Assembly: GCF_002807035.1 (NCBI RefSeq)
Contig: NZ_NIUC01000005.1
Span: 59,713 to 123,712, forward strand
DNA length: 64,000 nt
Direction: 5' to 3'
Source: Algoriphagus formosus
Lineage (GTDB): Bacteria > Bacteroidota > Bacteroidia > Cytophagales > Cyclobacteriaceae
Translations under genes and position numbers: made by a program
Notes under the pieces: generated by a model
What the model was told of the DNA's origin: nothing
Database searches by the model: none
What the model saw: only the letters and a program-made list of their open reading frames with translations
Shown here: positions 7,866-16,594 of the stretch, one piece after another
Numbering within the stretch: the stretch's first letter is position 1
Layout of the letters: every line of letters begins with the position of its first letter

Positions 7866-9062
7866 ATGAAACACAATGGATACTCCCTTCCTGCAGTGAT
7901 GATTGCTGCTTTTATTCTTTTTTCCTGCGGAGAAAGCAATCAAACAGAAGAGGGACTTGAAGAAATGAATCCCCTCTCCATCGAAAAAGTAGACTCAGTA
8001 GATTACAAGCTTCTGGGGGACCCAATTTTGGCTGATGTGAGTCAAGATGGAAGCCATATCATGATCTATGATTATGCAGGCCAGGAAATCATCACCTTTG
8101 ATCAAGCAGGGAATCTCTTAGGGAAATTTTCAAAAACGGAAGATACCCCTGACGCTTATGGGTTTATGATGGAATTACCCGGATTTCTAGGAAACGACCA
8201 AGTTGTGGTGAATGGGATGCGAGGTATTTTTATTTATGATTTGGAAGGAAATCAGATCAAAAAAATTGATCATCCTGAATCAGTCGGTGGAGCTGCATTC
8301 ATGCCGCAGGTCGGCAAATCCATCGAAACCTTCACTCTCCAAAACCAGGAATTCATCTTATCAAAATCCGTTCGACCCAGAGATACCTACCCGGGAGAAC
8401 AAGCTTTTTATGATCGTTTCAGGGCTTTGGAGTGGGTCAATGTAGCCTCAGGTGAATCCACCGAAATCATCCCTTTTGAAACTGGTAGTATTTTTAAAAA
8501 CGGGAAAGGCTACATCGAGAGTGACTATACACCCTCTTTTGAATGGATAAATAGCAAACTATACATCAGCTTAGGCGGAGAACCTATCTTGAGAGTGTAT
8601 GACTTGGCAGATAATACTGCCAAATTGGACACTACGATTAACTTGACTATTCCAGAATTTAAGGAGCTACCGGTTCGTGAAAGAAATGAGTTCTCCGAGG
8701 GATCCGTTGCCTTAGATGGTAGTACAGCTTCTATCCGGAATATTCATCGAGTAGGTAACAAATTGATCCTTCATTATTATGCGGGCATGGACCCCGAGAA
8801 AGTAAAAGAAGCTGGAGAGCTTTGGCAGTCCGGAAATGAAGAGGAAGCGGGGTTACTGTTTGATAAATTGGAAGCAGAAGTACCCAAGGGCTTTTTGGTT
8901 TTTGATCTGGAAACACTCCAGCTGCTAGATAGGGTAGATTTACCCCAAGGAGTGAATTTGGGAGGTTTTTTAGCTGCTGGCAATTCCCTCTGGTTTCAAA
9001 AAGCCCCTTCTGAGGAAGTAGAGGAAGATTTCGTGAGGATTTATGAATACAAGTTGGACTGA
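7866..9062 (+). CDS. DUF4221-like / 6-bladed beta-propeller lipoprotein (copy 1)
   Basis: Secreted lipoprotein of unknown function. The N-terminus MKHNGYSLPAVMIAAFILFSC is a lipoprotein signal with lipidated Cys at about residue 21. The body has propeller-like repeats: LADVSQDGSHIMIYDYAGQEIITFDQAGNL, IFIYDLEGNQIKKID, and FLVFDLETLQLLDRVDLP near the end. I start it at the ATG at 7866 rather than the TTG one codon upstream. The next gene is a paralogue with the same plan. Such proteins are common in Bacteroidota, where some lie near outer-membrane transporters; here there is none. Function beyond a cell-surface propeller cannot be stated. Confidence 0.78.
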   Translation: MKHNGYSLPAVMIAAFILFSCGESNQTEEGLEEMNPLSIEKVDSVDYKLLGDPILADVSQDGSHIMIYDYAGQEIITFDQAGNLLGKFSKTEDTPDAYGFMMELPGFLGNDQVVVNGMRGIFIYDLEGNQIKKIDHPESVGGAAFMPQVGKSIETFTLQNQEFILSKSVRPRDTYPGEQAFYDRFRALEWVNVASGESTEIIPFETGSIFKNGKGYIESDYTPSFEWINSKLYISLGGEPILRVYDLADNTAKLDTTINLTIPEFKELPVRERNEFSEGSVALDGSTASIRNIHRVGNKLILHYYAGMDPEKVKEAGELWQSGNEEEAGLLFDKLEAEVPKGFLVFDLETLQLLDRVDLPQGVNLGGFLAAGNSLWFQKAPSEEVEEDFVRIYEYKLD

Positions 9063-9135
9063 TTTAGTTTTTTGTTTGTACTGAATAAATCATTGACAGA
9101 ATAAGCTTACTTTTAAAATATTAATTAGAGCACAA

Positions 9136-10302
9136 ATGAGATTTAATATCATCCTTTTTTCAATCCTCTTGGGATTTTTGGTTGCCTGTGGTGAAGCGGA
9201 AAGCGAAAAACCAAAAGCCCCTTTAAGCGAACAACAATTAAAATTCGAAATCTACGATTCCTTGGTGGTGGATTATTTGGGAAACCTTATGCTGATGGAC
9301 ATCAGTCCAGATGGGCAAAACTACCTCATGATCGATCAAAATACCGACACTGTTTTTGTTACCGATCCTCAGGGGGAAATCAAGCACAAATACTACCGAA
9401 ACGGCGATGACCCGGAAGCTATTCCTGGTAATCGTACCGGTTTGGGCAAGTTTTTGGATAATCAGACTATCTTGGTTCCTGGAAGCCAAGGGATTGCAAC
9501 CTATGAAATCTCGGGAAAGCTTAAGAAGGTATTCAAACCTGAATTCACTGGGATGTCAAGTCTAGTTATCCCATTCAGTCAGGTACATGATGCTTCAGGT
9601 CAAAAAGTTTATATCTATCTACCAGGCAGATATAGCGACTTGGGCCAGCAAGGCTTGGATTTTCAGAAAAATTCCAAAAGACTAGAAGTTTTAGATCTAA
9701 ATTCAGGAGTATTTGAATCTGTGATGCCTTTTCCAAAAGAATCCAAATACAGTAGCGAGACCCAGGAATTTGGCAGTTTGGATTTTTACACCACCTTCAA
9801 AATCGAAGGAGACTCCTTGTTCTTGTTTTTTCGCAATGAACCGAAACTATTTACCTACCAACTATCCAATCTAGAAAAACCCGCTAGCGTCAAGTCCATC
9901 CCATATCCGGAATTTATTGAGCGAAAGGTGGATGATAAACCTGTAAATGGCGGCTTCAATATGAGAGACTTTTTTCTTGGAACAAACCTCTCTTTATTCC
10001 CCACAGAAAGTGGAGATTTTTTAATTCAATATCTGACAGGCCTCACAGATGAGGAAGCAAATGAAGTCACTTCAGCAGCAGGGGCTGACTTCAATAAAAT
10101 GTTTGAAGATGCAGAGAAATACAATGGCGGTGGCTTTGTGCTTTTCGACGGTTCTCAACTCAGTCCCATTATCGAAAAACCGGAGATCCTAGGGACTCTT
10201 AACAAGTATGTTTCAAAAGATGAAATCTGGTTTTCGCTCAACTTTTCAGAGGCTGAAAATGACTATTCTGTGATCTATAAAACCAGGCTAATCAACCAAT
10301 AA
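9136..10302 (+). CDS. DUF4221-like / beta-propeller lipoprotein (copy 2)
   Basis: Paralogue of the preceding gene and likely the product of a tandem duplication. It has a lipoprotein signal (ILFSILLGFLVAC, Cys about residue 18) and the same order of blocks: KFEIYDSLVVDYLGNLMLMD, DISPDGQNYLMIDQNTDTVF, GIATYEISGKLKKVFKPEF, and GGGFVLFDGSQLSPI near the C-terminus. The corresponding stretches in copy 1 are recognisable, but identity is low by eye, so the duplication is old. The 73-base spacer has no obvious terminator, so the two may be partly co-transcribed. No enzymatic motif was seen. Confidence 0.75.
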   Translation: MRFNIILFSILLGFLVACGEAESEKPKAPLSEQQLKFEIYDSLVVDYLGNLMLMDISPDGQNYLMIDQNTDTVFVTDPQGEIKHKYYRNGDDPEAIPGNRTGLGKFLDNQTILVPGSQGIATYEISGKLKKVFKPEFTGMSSLVIPFSQVHDASGQKVYIYLPGRYSDLGQQGLDFQKNSKRLEVLDLNSGVFESVMPFPKESKYSSETQEFGSLDFYTTFKIEGDSLFLFFRNEPKLFTYQLSNLEKPASVKSIPYPEFIERKVDDKPVNGGFNMRDFFLGTNLSLFPTESGDFLIQYLTGLTDEEANEVTSAAGADFNKMFEDAEKYNGGGFVLFDGSQLSPIIEKPEILGTLNKYVSKDEIWFSLNFSEAENDYSVIYKTRLINQ

Positions 10303-10331
10303 ACACCACTTATCTATCCCCATTTCCTTTT

Positions 10332-10360
10332 GCGGGCAAAGCTGATTCTGTTTTGCCCGC
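10332..10360 (+). terminator. Hairpin after propeller lipoprotein, weak terminator candidate
   Basis: GCGGGCAAA pairs with TTTGCCCGC (9 pairs, 11-base loop). The following bases (TTATGCTTATATT) are U-rich only in part, so termination efficiency is uncertain. Confidence 0.45.
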
Positions 10361-10460
10361 TTATGCTTATATTCCATTCTGATCAATTGAATGTTATGAA
10401 ATCGAGCACAACTCAAGCGACACACAAAAGGATGATTCTTAAATGTGCGAGATTCCATAG

Positions 10461-10484
10461 CCTGTCCCGATCAATCGGGATGAC
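10461..10484. repeat. Intergenic palindrome CCTGTCCCG...CGGGATG, copy 1
   Basis: The palindrome TCCCGAT-CA-ATCGGGA sits in the 205-base gap before the VPS10/BNR gene. The edges CCTGTCCCG and CGGGATG recur in the gap upstream of the pfk gene (35947-35974), so this looks like a small dispersed repeat family rather than a gene-specific terminator. It has no T-run. Confidence 0.55.
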
Positions 10485-10507
10485 CTTTAAAAATTAATTA
10501 TACACAC

Positions 10508-13012
10508 ATGAAAAAATCACCTAGCCACCTAATTTTGGCTGCAGCAGGACTTCTGTTTTTTGGCACTGCTACTGCCCAGGATATCAAACCAACCACTGAA
10601 AAGGAACTGATACAGGCAGTCGAAAGCCACAAGCAGCTGCTTTCCTCCACACCATTAAATAATTATAAAGCAAGGAACATCGGCCCGACCAATATGTCTG
10701 GTCGGATCGTGGACATCGAAGTTGCACAAAATCCTAATACCTTCTACATCGCCGCAGCTTCGGGAGGAGTTTGGAAAACAGAAGACAATGGTCAATCCTT
10801 TACCCCGATCTTTGATCATCAGGGAGCTTTGGGAATAGGTGACATGGCTTTGTCTCCCTCAGATAATAATATCCTTTGGGTAGGAACCGGAGAAAACAAC
10901 TCCAGTCGATCCACCTACGCGGGCGCTGGAATCTACAAATCCATCGATGCGGGAAAAACCTGGCAATTCATGGGCCTACCCCACTCCCAGCATATCGGTC
11001 AGATCCAGATTCATCCGACCAATCCTGACATCGTTTGGGTCGGTTCTATGGGAGGACTTTACTCCCAAAACAAGGAACGAGGACTCTATATGACCAAAGA
11101 TGGGGGAGCATCTTGGAAGAAAGTCCTTTACATCGATGATAATACCGGAATTATTGACATCAAAGTACATCCCAACAATCCGGATATCCTGCTTGCAGCC
11201 TCTTGGGAGCGATTCAGACAGGCTCATGACTTTATCGGAAATGGAAAAGGCTCTGCGATCTGGAGATCAGAGGATGGCGGTAAAACTTGGAAAAAAGCCG
11301 TAGATGGATTCCCCCAAAACGAATTTGTAGGCAGAATTGGTTTTGATTTTGCACAGAGTAATCCTGATGTAGTCTATGCTTTGCATGACAACCAAGGCCC
11401 TTCAGACAAAGAACAAGAGGAGCCAAGAAGGCGGAGAAATCAAGAAGAGAATCCCTTGAAATTTGAAGACTTTCAAAGCATGTCTGTGGATGATGCCATG
11501 GGTTTGGAAGATGGCCGTTTAAACTCCTTCCTCCGAAGAAATCAATTTGCTTCCAAATACACAGCCAGTGAAATCAAGCGACAGCTTCGAACCGGAAAAA
11601 TCACAACAGCGCAAATCGCTAACTATAATGGAAATGCAAATGATGCCAATGAAGCTTTATTTTCAGCCCCCATCATCGGAGCTGAGGTCTTTCGCTCTGA
11701 GGATGCAGGTAAATCCTGGAAAAAAGTATCAGAATCTGATCTAAGCAGACTTTATAATACTTACGGGTACTACTTTGGCGAAGTCCGAGTTGGTACCGAA
11801 AATGAAGATGAAGTATTCGTCTTGGGAGTACCGCTGTTGGTCTCAAGGGACGGAGGCAAAAACTTCACCCGAACTGATTCTGTGGGTCGCCCACACTCAG
11901 ACCACCAATCCATGTGGATCAACCCGCAAGATGGAAAGCACATTCTTCTTGGGAATGATGGTGGGCTCTATAGAAGCTATGGAGGTGGAGCTATTTGGGA
12001 TCATTTGAATACTCAGATGCCTATATCCCAGTTTTACTCCATCATGACAGACAATGCTACTCCATACAATGTTTATGGTGGGATGCAGGACAATGGGGTA
12101 TGGTTTGGCAGTTCCAAAAATGATCCATCGGAAGCTTGGGAATCCCTAATGGGTGGAGATGGAATGGTCGTGGCAGTAGATACTAGAGACAATGACATTG
12201 TCTATACTGGGTTCCAGTTTGGTAATTACTTCCGTATCGACAAATCTAACGGAGACAGAAAGCGAATCACCCCGGGTCATGATATCGGCAATGAACCTAA
12301 TCGGTGGAATTGGCGAACACCTGCCAGGTTGAGTCATCACAACCAGGATATCATTTATATGGGTTCCCAGTATGTGTACCAAAGTTTGGATCAGGGTAGT
12401 ACCTGGACAACAATCTCTCCTGACCTGACCAAAAATGAAAAAAGCGGAAACGTTCCATTTGCTACTTTGACGGTAGTGGAAGAATCACCTTTTGAATTTG
12501 GGACCTTGTACGCGGGCTCTGATGATGGAAATGTATGGATTACCAGAAATAATGGCGGTATCTGGGCATCCCTTAATGATGGCCTGCCTCAGGATCGATG
12601 GGTAAGTTCAATTGCCCCATCAAAGCATCAGGAGGGTTTGGTTTACATCACTTTGAATGGCTATCGCTATGATGAATTCAAAACCTATGTTTTCAAAAGC
12701 ACAGATTATGGCAAGAACTGGACTTCCATCAAAGGAAACCTTCCCGAAGAGTCTACCAATATCATCGTGGAAGATCACACCAACCCGAATATCCTTTATT
12801 TAGGAACAGATCACGGATTGTATGTCAGCATGGATGGAGGAAACAACTGGAATCTTTTCCAAGGCGAACTTCCAAACGTAGCCATCTATGACATGGTCAT
12901 TCAGGAACGAGAAAATGATCTTGTCATCGGTACGCATGGCCGAAGCGTTTACATCGTTGAGCTGGAAGAAATCCAAAAACTAGCCCAACCTGATCAAAAA
13001 GTGATGCAATAG
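10508..13012 (+). CDS. Secreted VPS10/sortilin-like BNR-repeat protein
   Basis: Large exported protein of 834 residues built of BNR/Asp-box repeats in a beta-propeller. A Sec signal peptide ends at ATAQDIK (about residue 24). Asp-box style motifs recur: TEDNGQSFTP, SIDAGKTWQF, TKDGGASWKK, SEDGGKTWKK, SEDAGKSWKK, SLDQGSTWTT and STDYGKNWTS, many followed by hydrophobic strands such as ILWVGTGENN and ILYLGTDHGLYVS. Bacteroidota homologues are annotated as glycosyl hydrolases or VPS10-domain proteins, but no catalytic Glu/Asp set typical of sialidases was identified, so an enzymatic role is not claimed. It may bind ligands at the cell surface. It is monocistronic, with its own terminator. Confidence 0.82.
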   Translation: MKKSPSHLILAAAGLLFFGTATAQDIKPTTEKELIQAVESHKQLLSSTPLNNYKARNIGPTNMSGRIVDIEVAQNPNTFYIAAASGGVWKTEDNGQSFTPIFDHQGALGIGDMALSPSDNNILWVGTGENNSSRSTYAGAGIYKSIDAGKTWQFMGLPHSQHIGQIQIHPTNPDIVWVGSMGGLYSQNKERGLYMTKDGGASWKKVLYIDDNTGIIDIKVHPNNPDILLAASWERFRQAHDFIGNGKGSAIWRSEDGGKTWKKAVDGFPQNEFVGRIGFDFAQSNPDVVYALHDNQGPSDKEQEEPRRRRNQEENPLKFEDFQSMSVDDAMGLEDGRLNSFLRRNQFASKYTASEIKRQLRTGKITTAQIANYNGNANDANEALFSAPIIGAEVFRSEDAGKSWKKVSESDLSRLYNTYGYYFGEVRVGTENEDEVFVLGVPLLVSRDGGKNFTRTDSVGRPHSDHQSMWINPQDGKHILLGNDGGLYRSYGGGAIWDHLNTQMPISQFYSIMTDNATPYNVYGGMQDNGVWFGSSKNDPSEAWESLMGGDGMVVAVDTRDNDIVYTGFQFGNYFRIDKSNGDRKRITPGHDIGNEPNRWNWRTPARLSHHNQDIIYMGSQYVYQSLDQGSTWTTISPDLTKNEKSGNVPFATLTVVEESPFEFGTLYAGSDDGNVWITRNNGGIWASLNDGLPQDRWVSSIAPSKHQEGLVYITLNGYRYDEFKTYVFKSTDYGKNWTSIKGNLPEESTNIIVEDHTNPNILYLGTDHGLYVSMDGGNNWNLFQGELPNVAIYDMVIQERENDLVIGTHGRSVYIVELEEIQKLAQPDQKVMQ

Positions 13013-13031
13013 AAAAGAGATTAAAAGTAGT

Positions 13032-13069
13032 AAGCCCGGTAAGTTTCACAATTACCGGGCTTTTTTTTT
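13032..13069 (+). terminator. Rho-independent terminator after VPS10/BNR gene
   Basis: AAGCCCGGTAA pairs with TTACCGGGCTT (11 pairs, 9-base loop), followed by a run of 8-9 T. It also lies 3' of the converging outer membrane protein gene. Confidence 0.92.
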
Positions 13070-13083
13070 GAAAGTGAATGGCT

Positions 13084-13677
13084 TTAGAAGATTTTGAATC
13101 CAACAGAAAGAATCCACTGATTAAGGCGGTTGTCAGTATCAAAACCAGCAACCTGTTGGGTTACACTACTCAAGCCGCCTTCATATTTTAGGTCGATAAA
13201 AAGATTGCCTATATCCACCCCGGCACCAGCTTGATATCCTATACTAGCCTCTTTAAAGTTGACATCATTTACCGTTCCGGCCGCATTTTCCAAATTGGAA
13301 TTCACATTGAATGAAGCAATCGGTCCTGCTTGTAGCCGGATTAATTTGAACATCTTAACTCCCAGCATTACAGGTAAATCGATGCGGTTAAAATCTGCCC
13401 GGTAGCTTTCAGTGCCATTATTCCCTTGAAGATTGAGCTTAAATTCCCCGCTTGTTTGAGTGAAGAGTAATTCAGGCTGCACGTAAAAACCAGCTCCTCC
13501 AAGTCTTGCAAAAATCCCTAAATGATACCCGGTAGTAGATCCATCTGGAATGAATTGCTGAGATTCAAAATCCACCTTTGAACTACTGAGTCCAGCTTTA
13601 ATCCCGAATCCTGAGTTTTGACTGAAGGCAGGAAGACTAAGACCTGCCAATAAAATAATGACAAATAGCTTTTTCAT
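13084..13677 (-). CDS. Outer membrane beta-barrel protein, PorT/OMP_b-brl-like
   Basis: Small exported barrel of 197 residues. A signal peptide (KLFVIILLAGLSLPAFSQ) is cleaved near residue 20. The mature part starts NSGFGIKAGLSSSKVDF and has alternating hydrophobic strands such as GFYVQPELLFTQTSGEF, IDLPVMLGVKMFKLIRLQAGP and QAGAGVDIGNLFIDLKYEGGL, ending with a C-terminal strand QWILSVGFKIF with terminal Phe, as expected for BAM-inserted proteins. Proteins of this size are common in Bacteroidota and mostly uncharacterised. It stands alone between a terminator and the receiver gene. Confidence 0.8.
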   Translation of the reverse strand: MKKLFVIILLAGLSLPAFSQNSGFGIKAGLSSSKVDFESQQFIPDGSTTGYHLGIFARLGGAGFYVQPELLFTQTSGEFKLNLQGNNGTESYRADFNRIDLPVMLGVKMFKLIRLQAGPIASFNVNSNLENAAGTVNDVNFKEASIGYQAGAGVDIGNLFIDLKYEGGLSSVTQQVAGFDTDNRLNQWILSVGFKIF

Positions 13678-13744
13678 AATGGTATTGAGGTTTAATGATC
13701 AAACGAAAAGACTTGATCAACCGTACAATTCCATTGCCAAAAAA

Positions 13745-14143
13745 TCAATTCAAGTCATGAAGTGCTTTTTCCTTCGCGATATGATGAAGGTCTGAAAAGT
13801 TTAATGGTTTTGGCACAAGAGAATCAAATGGTATAGAAGATATTTTTCGGTAGTAACCCACATCTCCTGAGGTAAAGCCTACTACAGGTATCTTATTCGT
13901 TCGACCGTTTTCTTTTACTTTTGCCAAAAGTTCTACCCCGTCCATCTCCGGCATTTGGATATCTGTAAGGATTACATGGAAATCCGAATTCTCACTCAAA
14001 ATCTCAAGGGCCTCTTTACCGTTTTGGGCGGTCACGACGATATCCTGCGAAGTTTCAAAAATTCGCTTTAAGATTAAAAGATGCATCAAATCATCATCGA
14101 CAAGAAGGACCCGCATTTTTTTATATTTGAAATGATCATTCAA
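13745..14143 (-). CDS. Single-domain response regulator (CheY-like receiver)
   Basis: A free-standing receiver of 132 residues with no output domain. The acidic pocket is VDDD (residues 15-18), the phospho-acceptor is Asp61 in LTDIQMPEMDG, the switch Thr/Ser is at 91-92 (GFTSGD), and the conserved Lys is 112 (PKPLNF). The DIQMPEMDG block and VPKPL tail resemble receivers that are fused to hybrid histidine kinases, so this is likely a phosphorelay partner of a kinase encoded elsewhere. A second start, MRVLLVDDD at 14116, is possible and would remove nine residues. No kinase or phosphotransfer gene lies nearby. Confidence 0.88.
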   Translation of the reverse strand: MNDHFKYKKMRVLLVDDDLMHLLILKRIFETSQDIVVTAQNGKEALEILSENSDFHVILTDIQMPEMDGVELLAKVKENGRTNKIPVVGFTSGDVGYYRKISSIPFDSLVPKPLNFSDLHHIAKEKALHDLN

Positions 14144-14190
14144 TATTATGAAATAATCGTTCCAAACTTTTACTCCAGCTCGAATTTTTT

Positions 14191-14228
14191 AAAAATAAAA
14201 AAAGCTGCCTTGTGAAAGACAGCTTTTC
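14191..14228 (-). terminator. Rho-independent terminator after the NSS symporter gene
   Basis: Read on the minus strand, AAAAGCTGTCTT and AAGGCAGCTTTT pair (one G-T wobble) around TCAC, followed by TTTATTTTT. It separates the symporter from the receiver gene, which therefore needs its own promoter. Confidence 0.88.
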
Positions 14229-14251
14229 AATAGTATGATTTAATAAGATTT

Positions 14252-15637
14252 TTAAGCAGCCTGAGGTGCTCCAAACAATCCTACCATGTTCAAAATCAAT
14301 AGAATAATCACAATTGGACAAACCCATTTGATGAAGAAAACCCAGCCTGTACGATAGATTCCCTTAAAACCTGGAGAACCCAACGCTAATTCGTCAGCGA
14401 ACTTTCCAATTTTCTGCGCCCATCCAGTGTAAAGAGAAAGCATCAAACAAATTACAATTACTGCGAATGTACCGAAGATAAAGTCCATTGCTCCGAAGAA
14501 TCCTTCAATCGGATTGCTCAAGAAGTTGAATCGAATCTCAGCAAAGAAATTACCCTTAATTGAGGAAAGTGCAGAAGGTACAGACATCAACATCGCTGCA
14601 ATACCTACAGTCCAAGTAGCTTTGGTACGGTTCCACTTTCTGTCATCAATCAAGTAAGAAACAGGAACCTCAAGCATCGAGATTGTAGAAGTCAAAGCAG
14701 CTACCATTAGCAATAAAAAGAATAGTGCACCAATGATGCTTCCGCCTGGCATGGCATCAAATACCCTTGGCAAAACGTCGAATACAAGTGCTGGTCCAGC
14801 TGCTGGATCTTTCCCTGGAAGAAGGGCAAACAATGCAGGAAACACCATCAAACCTCCCAAAAGGGCCACCATGGTATCCATTCCAGCAATCCAACCAGAG
14901 GACTGAATAATATTGGAGTCTTTTGGTAAGTAAGAACCGAAAGTAATCATCAATCCCCAACCAACAGACATGGAAAAGAAAGCTTGTCCCAAAGCTTGTA
15001 ATACTACAGTACCGTTGATTTTAGAGAAATCAGGATTTAAGTAGTATTGAATACCTGCTTCTGCACCTTCAAGAGTGACAGAGCGTCCAGCGATGAAAAT
15101 GATAATGATAAAGAGGATAGGCATTAGAAACTTAGCTGCCTTCTCAATACCACCGGAAATACCACCCAATACAATCAAAATTGTAATGAGGATAAACAAG
15201 AATGTCAGCGGGATAACGTAAAGAGGAGTCTGTACAAACTCTTCAAAATTCACAGGAATATTGATAATTTCTGTAACGATATATCCAACTGTCCAGCCTG
15301 CAATTACTGAATAGTAGCTAAAAACAAAAAAGCAGACCATCACACAAAGTACGCCTGCTAATTGCCAGAATTTATTTCCTCCCGTATCACGAATCGCTCC
15401 AATGGGGTTTTTACCCGATTTTCTACCTAGTGCGATCTCATTAAATAGAAGAGGTAAACCAATGAAGAGCACGCAGATGAGATAAACAAAAACAAAGGCT
15501 CCACCTCCATTTTCACCTGTCAAATAAGGGAATCTCCAAATATTCCCAAGGCCGACTGCCGACCCTGCTGCTGCCATGATAAAGCCTAGGCTTGAACCAA
15601 ATTGTCCCCTCGATTCGGGGTTTGCACTTACTGCCAT
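14252..15637 (-). CDS. Sodium-dependent neurotransmitter:sodium symporter family transporter (LeuT fold)
   Basis: Secondary transporter of 461 residues coupling Na+ to uptake of an amino acid or related solute. The N-terminus has the NSS hallmark GSAVGLGNIWRFPYLTGENGG (split here by G and A) within TM1, followed by strongly hydrophobic helices; about eleven can be counted. TM6-like AFFSMSVGWGLMITFGSYLP and the TM8-like LVAALTSTISMLEVPVSYLI region are recognisable. Bacterial members usually have 11 or 12 helices, in line with the length. The substrate cannot be assigned; many homologues carry hydrophobic amino acids. It lies 39 bases after the SDR gene with no obvious terminator between, so it may be the last gene of the long operon. 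Confidence 0.9.
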   Translation of the reverse strand: MAVSANPESRGQFGSSLGFIMAAAGSAVGLGNIWRFPYLTGENGGGAFVFVYLICVLFIGLPLLFNEIALGRKSGKNPIGAIRDTGGNKFWQLAGVLCVMVCFFVFSYYSVIAGWTVGYIVTEIINIPVNFEEFVQTPLYVIPLTFLFILITILIVLGGISGGIEKAAKFLMPILFIIIIFIAGRSVTLEGAEAGIQYYLNPDFSKINGTVVLQALGQAFFSMSVGWGLMITFGSYLPKDSNIIQSSGWIAGMDTMVALLGGLMVFPALFALLPGKDPAAGPALVFDVLPRVFDAMPGGSIIGALFFLLLMVAALTSTISMLEVPVSYLIDDRKWNRTKATWTVGIAAMLMSVPSALSSIKGNFFAEIRFNFLSNPIEGFFGAMDFIFGTFAVIVICLMLSLYTGWAQKIGKFADELALGSPGFKGIYRTGWVFFIKWVCPIVIILLILNMVGLFGAPQAA

Positions 15638-15676
15638 AGATGATGCGATTGTTAAATTTTTGGGAAATAACGCTTT

Positions 15677-16594
15677 TTAAGAGCGGGCTAAGATAATTTG
15701 TTTTGCCAAAATACCAATTGCCGCTCGGAAAGTTTTCGGCTCGTATCCAAGCTCTTTTTGGGCTTTTTTGATTACAAAACCTGTTTTTAAGGGGCGTTTG
15801 GCTGGCTGGGTAAACTTCGTGCTATCCGTTTCCTGAATCAAGCTTTGATCCAAATCAAAATAGTCTGCTACTTCTAAGGCCATTTGATATGGAGTCAATA
15901 AATCTGGACCAGAAATATTAAATACCCCTTCGGCACCCTTTTGAGCAATCAAGAAACAGCCCATCGCTAGATCTTCTGCCAAAGTAGGAGTACGAAACTG
16001 GTCATTGACTACCTGAATGGTCTTTCCTTGCTCCAGACTTTCCTTCACCCACAGCACAATATTACTTCTACTCAAACCGGGTGAGATTCCAAAAACTAAG
16101 ACTGTTCGTGCTATTGCCCATTTTAGGCCCGATTTTTTTACGAGCTCCTCTGCCTCCAGCTTTGTCTGACCATAATAATTGACCGGAGCTGCTTCCTCTT
16201 CTTCGGTCAATAATTCTTTCTCTCCGGAGAAAATAAAATCTGTCGATACGAAAATAAAATGCGGGCTAAAGGACTGGGAAGCATCAAGAAGATATTTTGT
16301 CGCCAAGACATTAGCGCTGTAACAAGCCTCCTGGTTTTGCTCACAAATATCGACATGAGTCATGGCAGCACCATGAATAATAATATCAGGCCGAATTTCT
16401 TCAAGGATTTTGGTGAAAGTATCCTTGTCTTCCAGATCACAGGAAACATACTTCACCGCTCTATCCCCAAGACGGGATGACCCTCGTCCAGAAGCAATGA
16501 GCTCATAGTCTTGATGATTATCCAGCAAGTCTATGAGCTTCTGCCCCAGAAGACCATTTGCTCCCGTTAAAAATATCCGCTTTTTATTTTTCAT
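15677..16594 (-). CDS. RmlD-like NAD(P)-dependent sugar-nucleotide reductase (extended SDR)
   Basis: Extended short-chain dehydrogenase related to dTDP-4-dehydrorhamnose reductase. The Rossmann motif is FLTGANGLLGQ near the N-terminus, and the catalytic YxxxK is NYYGQTKLEAE (Tyr, Lys), with a Ser/Thr in FVSTDFIF upstream; DQFRTPTLAEDLA is the substrate-domain block. I start it at the ATG at 16594 (KNKKRIFLTGANG), where it overlaps the PPIase stop by 11 bases; an upstream ATG at 16612 adds six poorly conserved residues. It lacks adjacent rmlABC genes, so it may act on another nucleotide sugar or on a different carbonyl. It is part of the holB-to-SDR overlapping gene series. Confidence 0.8.
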   Translation of the reverse strand: MKNKKRIFLTGANGLLGQKLIDLLDNHQDYELIASGRGSSRLGDRAVKYVSCDLEDKDTFTKILEEIRPDIIIHGAAMTHVDICEQNQEACYSANVLATKYLLDASQSFSPHFIFVSTDFIFSGEKELLTEEEEAAPVNYYGQTKLEAEELVKKSGLKWAIARTVLVFGISPGLSRSNIVLWVKESLEQGKTIQVVNDQFRTPTLAEDLAMGCFLIAQKGAEGVFNISGPDLLTPYQMALEVADYFDLDQSLIQETDSTKFTQPAKRPLKTGFVIKKAQKELGYEPKTFRAAIGILAKQIILARS

